59,561 bases of DNA from Stutzerimonas nosocomialis (GTDB taxonomy: Bacteria > Pseudomonadota > Gammaproteobacteria > Pseudomonadales > Pseudomonadaceae), in the NCBI RefSeq assembly GCF_005876855.1, contig NZ_QLAE01000030.1, positions 1 to 59,561 of the forward strand, written 5' to 3'. The notes under the pieces are model-generated. The model had not been told where the DNA came from. It did not search any database and saw nothing but the letters and a program-made list of their open reading frames with translations. Of the stretch, positions 18,576-27,365 are shown in pieces. Numbering within the stretch: position 1 is the stretch's first letter; every line of letters starts with the position of its first letter. The position numbers and the translations under genes were made by a program.

Positions 18576-19499
18576 CTATAGCGACAGTTGCCTGAAATGC
18601 TCGGCCAGGAACTCGACGCACACCCGCAGCTTGGCCGAACTGGACAGCCGGGTCGGGTAGACCGCCCAGACGTTGGCGCTTTCACTATAGTCCGGCAGTA
18701 CCTGGACGAGCTTGCCCTGCTCCAGCAGCGGCTTCACGTCCCACATCGAACGCAACAGGATGCCGCGGTCGTTGAGCGCCCATTGCAGGACGATCTCGCC
18801 ATTGTTCGAGGACAGCGGCCCGCTGACGCGCACGCTCTGGGCCTTCCCGTTGCGCGTGAGCTGCCAGACGCCGAAGGCGTTGTTGCGCTCCTTGAGCACC
18901 AGGCAATCGTGCTGTTGCAAGTCCTCCAGGCTCGTCGGCGTGCCGCGACGGGCCAGGTAGTCGGCGCTGGCGCAGAGCACGCGCCGGTTGGTGACCAGGC
19001 GCTTGCTGATGTGCTGGCCCGGCAGGTCGTCGCCGACGCGGATTTCCAGGTCGAAGCCCTCGGCGACGATGTCCACGACCCGGTCGAACACTTCCAGGCG
19101 GATCTCCAGCTCCGGATAGCGCTCGGCGAGCGCCGATATCGCCGGCGCCACGTGGTTGCGCCCGAAGCCGAAACTGCTGCTGATGTGCAGTTGCCCGCGG
19201 GGCGTCAGCCGCGCCTGGGAGAGTTCGTCGAAGAGGTCGTCCAGATCGCCCAGGATGCGCACCGCCCAGCGCTGCGTGCGTTCGCCGTCGTCGGTCAGGG
19301 CGATCCGCCGGGTAGTGCGATGCAGCAACCGGGTCTGCAGCACCCCTTCGAGCACCTGGATGCGCTTGCTGACATAGGCGGGCGACAGCCCAAGCTCGTC
19401 CGCCGCACCGGCGAAGCTCTGCTTGCGGATGACGGTGAGAAACACCCGAAGGTCTTCCGGCAGCGGCAATTGATCACGAACCGTGTTCATAGATTCCAC
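18576..19499 (-). CDS. LysR family regulator, DmlR-like
   Basis: A 307-residue LysR-type regulator. The N-terminal winged HTH (EDLRVFLTVIRKQSFAGAADELGLSPAYVSKRIQVLE...LLHRTTRRIALTDDGE) resembles DmlR, which activates malate-type dehydrogenase genes. The C-terminal two-lobed effector domain is complete. It is the first gene of a same-strand set with the hydrolase and leuCD-like genes, and probable T-N11-A sites precede both of those units. A small carboxylic acid inducer is plausible by family analogy. Confidence 0.9.
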   Translation of the reverse strand: MESMNTVRDQLPLPEDLRVFLTVIRKQSFAGAADELGLSPAYVSKRIQVLEGVLQTRLLHRTTRRIALTDDGERTQRWAVRILGDLDDLFDELSQARLTPRGQLHISSSFGFGRNHVAPAISALAERYPELEIRLEVFDRVVDIVAEGFDLEIRVGDDLPGQHISKRLVTNRRVLCASADYLARRGTPTSLEDLQQHDCLVLKERNNAFGVWQLTRNGKAQSVRVSGPLSSNNGEIVLQWALNDRGILLRSMWDVKPLLEQGKLVQVLPDYSESANVWAVYPTRLSSSAKLRVCVEFLAEHFRQLSL

Positions 19500-19616
19500 A
19501 TTACGCCAGCTTTAAACACGAAGCCCGAAATATAGCATGGCGATCGCCGCCCTCTCGGCCCCGCCGGCCTCGGCTTGCCGATTGGCCTGGAGCTCCGCCA
19601 GCGGCCCTGAAACGAG

Positions 19617-19641
19617 ACGAGCCAGGCATCGCCTGGCTCGT
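19617..19641 (-). terminator. Hairpin after the sugar-acid operon
   Basis: Ten-base arms ACGAGCCAGG and CCTGGCTCGT are separated by CATCG, about 40 bases past the stop of the lldD-like gene. Read on the minus strand it is followed by CTCGTTTC, a weak U-run. It probably ends transcription of the minus-strand catabolic genes. Confidence 0.6.
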
Positions 19642-19681
19642 GTCTGGCTCGGAGCGCCCCGCAGGGCGCGGGTGGTTCGGG

Positions 19682-20854
19682 CTATTTCCGTCTCTCGACC
19701 AGGCAGTGCCGGTCGAGGTCCTCGACCCGGGTCACGCCCAGCAGCGCCATGTCGCGTTGCAGCTCGGCCGCCAGGAGGTCGATGGCGTGCGACACGCCCG
19801 CTTCGCCCGCGTACGCTGCGGCATAGTTGAAGGGCCGGCCGATGAAGACCATGCGCGCGCCGAGCGCCAGGGCCTTGAGCACGTCGGTGCCGCGCCGGAA
19901 GCCGCTGTCGACCATCACCGGCAGATCGCCGACCGCCTCGACGACGCCGGGCAGCGCCTCCAGGGCCGAGAGCGTGCTGTCGAGCTGGCGGCCGCCGTGG
20001 TTGGAGACGATCAGCGCGTCCGCGCCGAGGTCGCGGGCCTTGCGCGCGTCGTCCGGGTGGAGGATGCCCTTGACCACCAGCTTGCCGGGCCACAGCCGGC
20101 GCACCAGCTCCAGGTAGCTCCAGTTGAGGTGGCTGCGCCCGGAGAAGTCGCGCTTGACGTTGCGCGAGATCACCGCGATGCCGCGCGTGGCGTAGTTGTT
20201 CTCGAAGTGCGGCAGGCCGTGGTTGACCAGCGTGCGCAGGAAGGTGCCGAACAGCCAGCGCGGGCGGATCAGGCCGTCCCAGGCCAGGCGCAGGCTGGGC
20301 CGCAGCGGCGAGTAGAAGCCCGAGCGGGTGTTGTTGTCGCTGTTGGGCGGCACCGGGTAGTCGACGGTGATGACCAGCTTGTCGAAACCGGTGTTGCGCA
20401 CCCGCTCGATCAGCGCCTCGATGCCGGCGTGGTCGCCCGGCAGGTAGGCCTGGAACCAGTCGGTCTGGCCCTGGTTGAGCACGTCCTCCATGCGGATCAG
20501 CGAGCTGCCGCTGAGGATCATCGGGATGCCGGCCTTGGCCGCCGCCTGCGCCTGCACCAGGTCGCCGCGGTAGGCCGACAGCGCGCTGATGCCCATCGGC
20601 GCGATGCCGATCGGCAGGGCGTAGCGCTGGCCGAACAGTTCGGTCTGGAGCGAGATCTTCGACACGTCCACCAGCGCCCGCGGCAGGAACGCGTAGGCCT
20701 CGAAGGCGCTGCGATTGGCGCGGGCGGTGTGGCCGTCCTCGGCCACGTTGGCGATGTAGCCATAGATCGGCCGAGGCAGATGGCGTCTGGCGATGCGGTC
20801 GAGGTCGTGCAGGTTCAGGATCGACGCCAGGCGTCGCGAGGGATTACTTAGCAT
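19682..20854 (-). CDS. FMN-dependent alpha-hydroxy-acid oxidase (LldD-like)
   Basis: A 390-residue TIM-barrel flavoenzyme of the L-lactate dehydrogenase/glycolate oxidase family. Visible motifs are LPIGIAPMGISALSAYRGD near the FMN site, the catalytic His-Arg block VSNHGGRQLD, and the phosphate-binding VMVDSGFRRGTDVLKALALGA. It would oxidise an L-2-hydroxy acid to the 2-keto acid and pass electrons to the respiratory chain. Its start overlaps the stop of the upstream 2-ketoacid reductase gene by 11 bases. In this operon it may oxidise lactate or glycolate-type products of sugar-acid cleavage. The true substrate is not known. Confidence 0.87.
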   Translation of the reverse strand: MLSNPSRRLASILNLHDLDRIARRHLPRPIYGYIANVAEDGHTARANRSAFEAYAFLPRALVDVSKISLQTELFGQRYALPIGIAPMGISALSAYRGDLVQAQAAAKAGIPMILSGSSLIRMEDVLNQGQTDWFQAYLPGDHAGIEALIERVRNTGFDKLVITVDYPVPPNSDNNTRSGFYSPLRPSLRLAWDGLIRPRWLFGTFLRTLVNHGLPHFENNYATRGIAVISRNVKRDFSGRSHLNWSYLELVRRLWPGKLVVKGILHPDDARKARDLGADALIVSNHGGRQLDSTLSALEALPGVVEAVGDLPVMVDSGFRRGTDVLKALALGARMVFIGRPFNYAAAYAGEAGVSHAIDLLAAELQRDMALLGVTRVEDLDRHCLVERRK

Positions 20855-21860
20855 CGACGGGCGGTTCCTGCTCGGGTTGTGGAAAGCCGTTCGGGCGGGC
20901 CTGCGGGTTGACCAGGTCCCGCGGCCGCTCCCCTTGCAGGGCCTGGCGGATGTTCTCCACCGCGCAGCTGGCCATGGCTTCGCGGGTCTCGTGGGTGGCC
21001 GAGCCGATGTGCGGCAGGGTCACCACGTTGTCCATGCGCAGCAGCGGGGAGCCGGGCGAGACCGGCTCCTGCTCGAACACGTCGAGCCCGGCGCCGGCGA
21101 TCAGGCCTTCTTCCAGCGCGCGGATCAGCCCGGCCTCGTCGACCACCTTGCCGCGGGCGATGTTGACCAGGAAGGCCGAACGCTTCATCGCCCGGCACTG
21201 CTCGTAGCCGACCAGGTGCTCGGTCTCTTCGGTCAGCGGCACGGTGAGGCAGACGAAATCCGACTCGGCCAGCAACTGTTCGAAGCTGCGCCGCTCCAGG
21301 CCCCATTCGGCCTCCAGCTCCGGCTTGGGCGAGGCGTTGCTGTACAGCACGCGCATGTCGAAGCCCAGCGCCCGGCGGGCGATGGCCCGGCCGATGCGGC
21401 CGAGCCCGACCAGGCCGAGGGTCTTGCCGTGCACGTTGCTGCCGAAGTGCGGCTCGCCGACGTGCTGGGTCCAGCGCCCCTCGCGCACCATGTTGGCCAG
21501 CTCCACCAGGCGCCGGGCGCTGGCCATGATCAGCATGAAACCGGTGTCGGCGGTGGTTTCGGTGAGCACGTCCGGGGTGTTGGTCAGCAGGATGCCGCGC
21601 CGCGTGAGCTCGGCCACCGGCAGGTTGTCGTACCCCACCGAGATGGTGGCGACCGCTTCCAGTAGCGGCGCCTCGTCGAGTATCGCCGGGGTGACCACGA
21701 GCTTGCCGCCGATCAGCCCGTGAGCCTGGCGCAGCGCGGCGGCGACCGCCTCGGCGTGCTGCTCGGGCTCCTCGAAATACTCCACCTCGAACGACTCACG
21801 CAGGCGCTCTAGCTGCGGCGCCTTCAGGCGGCGCAGGGCGACGATCCGTTTTCTCTCCAT
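20844..21860 (-). CDS. D-2-hydroxyacid dehydrogenase (GhrB/2-ketogluconate reductase type)
   Basis: A 338-residue NAD(P)-dependent reductase of the D-isomer 2-hydroxyacid dehydrogenase family. The Rossmann motif is LGLVGLGRIGRAIARRA. The catalytic Arg lies in NIARGKVVDE, the Glu in AGLDVFEQEP, and the His in TLPHIGSAT. SVGYDNLPVAELTRRGI fits the glyoxylate/2-ketogluconate reductase branch. The ATG at 21860 has a GGGGAC site and starts the conserved part. It sits 14 bases past the aldolase-like gene stop. It may reduce a glyoxylate, hydroxypyruvate or 2-keto sugar acid intermediate. Confidence 0.87.
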   Translation of the reverse strand: MERKRIVALRRLKAPQLERLRESFEVEYFEEPEQHAEAVAAALRQAHGLIGGKLVVTPAILDEAPLLEAVATISVGYDNLPVAELTRRGILLTNTPDVLTETTADTGFMLIMASARRLVELANMVREGRWTQHVGEPHFGSNVHGKTLGLVGLGRIGRAIARRALGFDMRVLYSNASPKPELEAEWGLERRSFEQLLAESDFVCLTVPLTEETEHLVGYEQCRAMKRSAFLVNIARGKVVDEAGLIRALEEGLIAGAGLDVFEQEPVSPGSPLLRMDNVVTLPHIGSATHETREAMASCAVENIRQALQGERPRDLVNPQARPNGFPQPEQEPPVDAK

Positions 21861-21874
21861 CAGCCAGGTCCCCT

Positions 21875-22795
21875 TCAGCCGCGTTTCAGGCCGGGCATGT
21901 CGAAGCCGGCCTCGTCGAGGGTGGCGAACAGGTCCTGGCGCTGCTGCTCGTTGAGCTCCACCAGCGGCGGACGCACCCGCGACCAATCCTCGAGGCCGCT
22001 GTAACGGGCGGCGGCGGCCTTCAGCGCGGGAATCATCGGGAAACGCTCGAACAGCTTGCGGGTAGCGGTCAGCGCCGCCTGCCGGGCGTCGGCGTCATCG
22101 CCCTGCCAGGCCTTGGCCAGGGCGGCGATGGGGCCCGGGTTGACGTTGGCGGTGGCGCTGATGCAGCCGGCGCCCCCGGCGCGCAGGGTCTGCAGCAGGA
22201 AATGTTCGCTGCCGGCGTAGACCTGGAAGCCGTCGGCGGCATAGTTGTCGATCATCGCCTGGGTGTTGCTCCAGTCGCCGGAGCTGTCCTTCACCCCGAC
22301 CACGTTCTTCGGGTAGGCCTTGAGCAGACGCTCGATGAGCGCCAGCGACAGCGGCACCTGGGACACTGGCGGGATGTGGTAGAGGTAGATGCGCAGGCGC
22401 GCGTCGCCGACCCGCTCGATCACCTCGCTGAAGTAGCGGTACAGGCCCTCGTCGGACACGCCCTTGTAGTAGAACGGCGGCAGCATCAGCACGCCTTCCA
22501 CGCCCTTGGCCACCGCATGGCGGGTCAGCGCCACCGCCTCGGGCAGCGCGCAGGCGCCAGTGCCCGGCATCAGCCGCGCGGCCGGCACGCCGGAGTCGAC
22601 CAGCGCATCGAGCAGCTGCATCTTCTCCTCGAGCGACAGCGAGTTGGCCTCCGAGTTGGTGCCGAACACGGCCAGCCCCACGTCGTTCTCCAGCAGCCAG
22701 TGGCACTGGGCGACGAAGCGCTGGGCGTCAGGCGCGAGCGCCTCGTTGAAGGGCGTGACCACCGGGGACCAGACGCGACCCGTAGCTTGAATCAT
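21875..22795 (-). CDS. Dihydrodipicolinate synthase/N-acetylneuraminate lyase family aldolase
   Basis: A 306-residue class I aldolase. The Schiff-base lysine is in NVVGVKDSSGDW and the catalytic tyrosine in RIYLYHIPPVS. FGTNSEANSLS is the substrate-carboxylate loop (GTxGE-like). Catabolic members cleave 2-keto-3-deoxy sugar acids to pyruvate plus an aldehyde, or dehydrate 5-keto-4-deoxyglucarate. AGGAGA precedes the ATG at 22795. Its place between a tripartite importer and 2-hydroxyacid enzymes favours sugar-acid cleavage over lysine biosynthesis. Specificity is not determined. Confidence 0.85.
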   Translation of the reverse strand: MIQATGRVWSPVVTPFNEALAPDAQRFVAQCHWLLENDVGLAVFGTNSEANSLSLEEKMQLLDALVDSGVPAARLMPGTGACALPEAVALTRHAVAKGVEGVLMLPPFYYKGVSDEGLYRYFSEVIERVGDARLRIYLYHIPPVSQVPLSLALIERLLKAYPKNVVGVKDSSGDWSNTQAMIDNYAADGFQVYAGSEHFLLQTLRAGGAGCISATANVNPGPIAALAKAWQGDDADARQAALTATRKLFERFPMIPALKAAAARYSGLEDWSRVRPPLVELNEQQRQDLFATLDEAGFDMPGLKRG

Positions 22796-22848
22796 GTTTA
22801 TCTCCTTGTATTTATGAAACCGGCGACCGAGGCCGCCGGGCGTGTCGT

Positions 22849-24357
22849 TCAGGCTGCCGGGTTGCCACGCCGAAACGGCGAGAGCATCCAGCGAAATAGC
22901 GGCGTCGCCTGCAGCACCGAGAATACCGCGAGACACAGCAGTACCACCGCGATCGGGCTGGACAGGAAGATGCGGTAGTCATCGTCGCCGATCAGCATCG
23001 ACTGGTGGAAGCCGTTCTCCATCACCGGCCCGAGGATCAGCCCGATGACCATCGGCGCCGGCGAGACCCCGGCCTTGGCCAGCCAGTAGCCGAACAGGCC
23101 GAAGGCGAGCATCAGCCCCACCTCGAACAGGCTGTTGTTGATCGCATAGGCGCCGACGATGCACAGCGCGATGATGGCGCAGGCGATGAAGCCATCCGGG
23201 ATGCGCGTGACCATCACGCTGGCCTTGGTGAACATCAGCCCCACCAGCAGCAGGCCGATGTTGGCGAAGATCACCGCCCAGATCAGGGTGTAGGTGACGT
23301 CGCCGTAGTCGGTCAGCAGGTTGGGCCCTGGCAGGATGCCCTGCACCATCAGCGCGCCGAGCAGGATGGCCGTGGCCGAGCTGCCGGGAATCCCCAGCGC
23401 GATGGTGGGGATCAGCGCGCCGCCGACCACCGCGTTGTTGGCCGCTTCCGGCGCGGCGACACCGGCGGGATCGCCCTGGCCGAAGCGGCTCTTGTCCCTG
23501 GCGAAGCGCTTGGCCTCGTTGTAGGCGAACCAGCTGGCGGTGTCGCCGCCGGTGCCCGGGATCAGCCCGACGATGACGCCGATGCCGCTGGAGCGCAGCA
23601 TGTTCGGCAGCAGCGCCTTGAGTTCCGAGAACTTCGGGATCAGCCGGTCGGTGATGCGGCTGGCGACCTTGGCCGGCAGGTTGGAATTCTCGATCAGCGA
23701 CAGCGCCTGGGGAATCGAGAACAGCCCGATCAGCGCCACCGTGAAGCTGATGCCGGAGAACAGGTTGATGTTGCCGAACGCCATGCGCGGCGTGCCGGTG
23801 GTCAGGTCCATGCCCACCGTGCTGACCAGCAGCCCCACCGCGCCGGAGAACAGCCCGTTGATCACCGAGCCCTGGGACAGCGAACCGATGATGGTGATGC
23901 CGAGCACGGCGATGGCGAACAGCTCGATGGGGCCGAACTGCACCACGATGCTGCCCAGCAGCGGCGCCGCCAGGAGCAGCGCGAAGCCACTGATGGTGCC
24001 GCCGATGAAGGAGGCGATCAGGGAGATGCCCAGCGCCTTGCCGGCCTGCCCTTGCTGCGACATCGGGAAGCCGTCGAGCACGGTGGCCGCGGCCGAGGGC
24101 GTGCCCGGCGTGCGCAGCAGGATGGCGGCGATCGAGCCACCGTAGGACGCCCCGACGTAGAGCGATGCGAGCATGCTCAGGCCCGTCGCGGTGTCCATGC
24201 TGAAGGTCAGCGGCAGCAGCAGCGCCAGCGCCATGGTGGCCGACAGGCCCGGCATGGCGCCGACGAACAGCCCGAGCAGCGTACCGCCGAGGATCGCGGC
24301 GATGTTGTACAGGGTGAACACATTGGTCAGCCCCGTGATGACGATCGAACTATCCAC
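22849..24357 (-). CDS. Tripartite tricarboxylate transporter, large membrane subunit TctA
   Basis: A 502-residue polytopic protein with about twelve membrane segments and the family motif GLFVGAMPGLSATMALALLLPLT. Two duplicated halves are visible: the GAMPG motif in the first and GLIPGTGGDTASW in the second. TctA proteins form the channel of TTT importers for carboxylates. It lies directly downstream of tctB- and tctC-like genes. The substrate is inferred from the operon to be a sugar acid or related hydroxy-carboxylate. Confidence 0.93.
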   Translation of the reverse strand: MDSSIVITGLTNVFTLYNIAAILGGTLLGLFVGAMPGLSATMALALLLPLTFSMDTATGLSMLASLYVGASYGGSIAAILLRTPGTPSAAATVLDGFPMSQQGQAGKALGISLIASFIGGTISGFALLLAAPLLGSIVVQFGPIELFAIAVLGITIIGSLSQGSVINGLFSGAVGLLVSTVGMDLTTGTPRMAFGNINLFSGISFTVALIGLFSIPQALSLIENSNLPAKVASRITDRLIPKFSELKALLPNMLRSSGIGVIVGLIPGTGGDTASWFAYNEAKRFARDKSRFGQGDPAGVAAPEAANNAVVGGALIPTIALGIPGSSATAILLGALMVQGILPGPNLLTDYGDVTYTLIWAVIFANIGLLLVGLMFTKASVMVTRIPDGFIACAIIALCIVGAYAINNSLFEVGLMLAFGLFGYWLAKAGVSPAPMVIGLILGPVMENGFHQSMLIGDDDYRIFLSSPIAVVLLCLAVFSVLQATPLFRWMLSPFRRGNPAA

Positions 24358-24391
24358 GTAAAAAGCCTCGCCGAATGGAAATGGACGGTGA

Positions 24392-24862
24392 TCAGGAGAT
24401 CGCCGGTGGGAGCAGAGGCACGGGAAGCCCCAGGAACTGAACGAACACCAGGCACACGATGGCCACCAGCGATGCGGTGCCGATCAGCGCGAAGCGCACC
24501 GACACGGTACGGATGACCAGCAGGGCCGCGCCCATGAACAGCACGGTCGCCAGCACGTAGCCCAGGGTGTTGATGAGTGCCACGTAGGCGATCGCCAGCG
24601 CGAAGACCCCGGCTGCCGCCAGATAGCGCGGGCGGACGGCGACAGCGCCGTCCTCCCCCGCCGTCGCCGCCCCGCTCGCTCCTGCCGCGGTGCGCGAGCG
24701 CAGCAGCTCGGTGGCGATCATCGCCACCGAGAGCAGCGCCACGATCACCGAATAGATCAGCGGCATCTCGGCCGCCCCGTGGGGGTAATGCCGTGCGTTG
24801 ACGAAAAACAAAGCCGCCAGGGCGATACCGAAAAGCCCGAGCAGCAACCTGTGCTTATTCAT
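24392..24862 (-). CDS. Tripartite tricarboxylate transporter, small membrane subunit TctB
   Basis: A 156-residue protein with four predicted membrane segments: GLFGIALAALFFV, PLIYSVIVALLSVAMIA, YLAAAGVFALAIAYVALI and ALIGTASLVAIVCLVFVQFLGL. An Ala/Gly-rich cytoplasmic loop (about residues 57-75) sits between the second and third. Position between the TctC and TctA genes identifies it as the small TTT subunit. Such subunits vary in sequence, so the call rests partly on context. Confidence 0.88.
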   Translation of the reverse strand: MNKHRLLLGLFGIALAALFFVNARHYPHGAAEMPLIYSVIVALLSVAMIATELLRSRTAAGASGAATAGEDGAVAVRPRYLAAAGVFALAIAYVALINTLGYVLATVLFMGAALLVIRTVSVRFALIGTASLVAIVCLVFVQFLGLPVPLLPPAIS

Positions 24863-24889
24863 GGATGCTTCCTCTGGTTGGCGGCGGAA

Positions 24890-25864
24890 CTACTGCTTGT
24901 CGGCCACGTCCTGCCAGATGCCCTGGAATTCCTTCTCCATGCGCTCGAACATCGCGCCGTACTCGTCGCCGGTGACGATGTCGATATTCAGGGCGCGCTT
25001 CTTCGCGTCGGCGAGGAAGGCCTCGTCATTGCGCAGCGCCTCGAAGGCGGCGATCAGCTGATCGCGGGCCTCGTCCGGAATGCCGGCCGGGGCGCTGTAG
25101 CCACGCGAGGAACCGGCGACCACGTCGATGCCCTTCTCCTTGAGGGTGGGCACGTCGGGCATGTCCTCGATGCGCTCCTCGGAGAACACCGCCAGCGCCT
25201 TGAGGTTGCCGCTCTTGACCTGGCTGTAGACGGTGCCGACGTTGTTGAAGCTGACGTCGATCTTGTTGCCCATGGCGGCGGTGGCCGAAGGACCATCGCC
25301 CTGGAACGGCACCTTCTTGAACGACAGGCCGGTGGCCTTCTCCACCATCAGGGTGGTGAAGTAGTCGTCGCCGCCCATCCCGGAGTTGCCGACGGTGATC
25401 CGCCCGGGCTTTTCCTTGGCTGCGGCGATCAGGTCTTCGAGGGAGTTGATCGGGCTGTCCTTGGCGACCACGGCGATCCCCGGGTCGGTGACCACGTTGG
25501 CGATCGGGGTCAGCTCCTTGATGTTGTAGGTGATCGCGTCGTTCATGATGTAGTTGGTCATCAGCATCGGCGTGTTGGTGATGCTGATCACCGTGCCATC
25601 CTTCTTCGACTGCTTGGCCAGGCGCGTCCAGGCGATGGCGCCGGTGGCCCCCGGGATGTACTCGTTGACCATGTTGATGCCGAGCGTCTTGCTCACGTAG
25701 GGCTGCACCAGTTGCGCCAGCACGTCGCTGCCGCCGCCGGGCTTGAAGCCCTGCAGCACGGTGACGTCCTTGCCGGCGACGTACTCGGCCTGGGCGTTGA
25801 AGGACAGGGACACCGCGGCGGTGGCGGCGAGAATGGCAGCGGACAGTTTCTTGTTGATCTTCAT
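24890..25864 (-). CDS. Tripartite tricarboxylate transporter solute-binding protein TctC
   Basis: A 324-residue periplasmic binding protein. A signal peptide is visible (KKLSAAILAATAAVSLSFNAQA). Bug/TctC family motifs include the GFKPGGGSDVLAQL loop, IPGATGAIAW and ITVGNSGMGGDDYFTT. It should capture the substrate and dock on TctAB. It is the first transporter gene, about 110 bases past the enolase-superfamily gene. Bug-type proteins often have narrow specificity, so binding assays on this one would reveal what the regulon is for. Confidence 0.93.
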   Translation of the reverse strand: MKINKKLSAAILAATAAVSLSFNAQAEYVAGKDVTVLQGFKPGGGSDVLAQLVQPYVSKTLGINMVNEYIPGATGAIAWTRLAKQSKKDGTVISITNTPMLMTNYIMNDAITYNIKELTPIANVVTDPGIAVVAKDSPINSLEDLIAAAKEKPGRITVGNSGMGGDDYFTTLMVEKATGLSFKKVPFQGDGPSATAAMGNKIDVSFNNVGTVYSQVKSGNLKALAVFSEERIEDMPDVPTLKEKGIDVVAGSSRGYSAPAGIPDEARDQLIAAFEALRNDEAFLADAKKRALNIDIVTGDEYGAMFERMEKEFQGIWQDVADKQ

Positions 25865-25977
25865 TTGCGCTGACTCCAGTTTCTTGTTGGATTGTTATCG
25901 TCCGGCGCGAGGCCGGCGTACTGGGGAGGCCACGACGCATGCGTCGCGAGCCTCCTGTGGGTGTCGCCTTCTACCTC

Positions 25978-27129
25978 TCAGCGAGTGTTCTGCACGTTCA
26001 GCCAGGGGCCGCCCGCGGTGTTGAGCGAATAGCGCGAGACGGCCTGCTCGTCGAAATCGAAGCCCAGGCCCGGGGTCTGGTGGAGCTTGATGTAGCCGCC
26101 TTCCTGCTCCAGCTGGCGGTCGATCAGGCGGCGGAAGTTGAGCACCTGGTCGTCCCAGAAGAACTCCACGTAGCGCGCGTTCGGCGTGGCGGCCACCAGC
26201 GGCGCATGGACGTCGTGGAACCAGTGCGGGTACATCGGCACGCCGTAGCCGGCGGCCATGGCGGCGATGCGGCGCCATTCGGTGATACCACCGCAGACCA
26301 CCGCGTCGGTCTGCAGGATGGCCGCGCCGCCCTTGTCGAGCAGCTCCTTGTGCCGCCAGCGGCCGACCTCCACCTCGCCGGTGGCCACCGGGATCGGCGT
26401 CGCCCGGGCCAGGCGCGCGTGGCTGTCGATGTCGTCGACCAGGAAGGGCTCCTCGACGAAGGCCGGGTTGTAGCGCTCGAAGCGGCGCACGTACTGCAGG
26501 GCCTCGGTGACGTCGCTCCAGCCGTTGTTGACGTCGAGCATCAGGTCGATGTCCGGGCCGATGGCCTCGCGCGCCGCGGCGACCCGCGCCTCCTCGTCCT
26601 TGGGCGAGAGGCGGCCGGTTTTCATCTTCACCGCCTTGAAGCCGAGCGAGACGTAGTGCGCCATCTCCTCGCCGAGCAGCTCGGGGGTCTTGCCGTCGAG
26701 GTAGTAGCCGCCGCTGGCGTAGGCCAGCACGCGGTCGGGGCTGGCCGCGCCCAGGTAGCGGTGCAGCGGCAGGCCGGCGCTGCGCGCGTTGAGGTCCCAG
26801 AGCGCGGTGTCGAGGATGCTGATGGCGCGCATGACCACCCCGGCGCGGCCCTGCAGCAGGGCTTCCTGGTACATCTCGCGCCACAGCGCCTCGACGTCCA
26901 GCGAGTCGCGGCCGATCAGCACCGGCGCCAGCAGTTTTTCCACGGCGATCGGCAGCAGCTCGCCGCCGGCGCTGCCGACGTAGCAGAAGCCGATGCCGGT
27001 CACGCCGTCCTCGGAGGTGACCTTGACCAGGCCGTAGTCCCGGGCGGACACGGTGCGATTGGAGAATGAGGTGACGCGGTCGAGCGGCACACGCGCCGCG
27101 CAGACGGAAATGGAGCGAATGACAGCCAT
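25978..27129 (-). CDS. Mandelate racemase/muconate lactonizing enzyme family protein
   Basis: A 383-residue enolase-superfamily enzyme. Acid/base lysines occur as K168-M-K170. Metal ligands are at D199 (LMLDVNNG), E226 (VEEPF) and E252 (ATGEVE), and the D275...H302 dyad completes a mandelate-racemase-type active site. Such sites catalyse dehydration of sugar acids, cycloisomerisation of lactones, or racemisation. The ATG at 27129 follows AAGGA; the longer frame to 27228 would run over the operator region. It is divergent from the LacI gene and carries one LacI-type operator in its leader, so it heads the minus-strand operon. Confidence 0.87.
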   Translation of the reverse strand: MAVIRSISVCAARVPLDRVTSFSNRTVSARDYGLVKVTSEDGVTGIGFCYVGSAGGELLPIAVEKLLAPVLIGRDSLDVEALWREMYQEALLQGRAGVVMRAISILDTALWDLNARSAGLPLHRYLGAASPDRVLAYASGGYYLDGKTPELLGEEMAHYVSLGFKAVKMKTGRLSPKDEEARVAAAREAIGPDIDLMLDVNNGWSDVTEALQYVRRFERYNPAFVEEPFLVDDIDSHARLARATPIPVATGEVEVGRWRHKELLDKGGAAILQTDAVVCGGITEWRRIAAMAAGYGVPMYPHWFHDVHAPLVAATPNARYVEFFWDDQVLNFRRLIDRQLEQEGGYIKLHQTPGLGFDFDEQAVSRYSLNTAGGPWLNVQNTR

Positions 27130-27176
27130 CTTGTTTTCCTTGTTTTCGGCGGTGGAACGGGGACGCAAGCGCCCGA

Positions 27177-27190
27177 TGTAACCGGTTTCA
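27177..27190. promoter_or_regulatory. LacI-type operator O3 in the enolase-family gene leader
   Basis: TGTAACCGGTTTCA is a near-perfect 14-bp dyad. It shares TGTAACCG with the two operators nearer the LacI gene. It lies about 48 bases upstream of the minus-strand start at 27129. Confidence 0.65.
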
Positions 27191-27253
27191 TCGCGGCGGG
27201 AACGCGGGCTGCAGAGCCTCGGAGGCAATAGGGCGATCCCTTCGAGGTGCCTT

Positions 27254-27267
27254 TGTAACCGCTTACA
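27254..27267. promoter_or_regulatory. LacI-type operator O2 (TGTAACCGCTTACA)
   Basis: The dyad has arms TGTAA/TTACA with a central CG, which is the classic LacI-family form. It is centred 31 bp from the next operator, about three helical turns, so dimers could lie on the same DNA face. Confidence 0.75.
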
Positions 27268-27284
27268 TTTGCGAAAAATTGCGA

Positions 27285-27298
27285 TGTAACCGTTTACA
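27285..27298. promoter_or_regulatory. LacI-type operator O1 (TGTAACCGTTTACA)
   Basis: This dyad is the same as O2 at 13 of 14 positions and lies 67 bases upstream of the LacI-family start codon. It is a likely autoregulatory and divergent-promoter operator. Confidence 0.75.
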
Positions 27299-27365
27299 AA
27301 AACCTAGTTTCGGTTTTTCCTAATGTCAACAGCCGATTCAGTTCGGTGCCTGCCGAAGATCCCCG

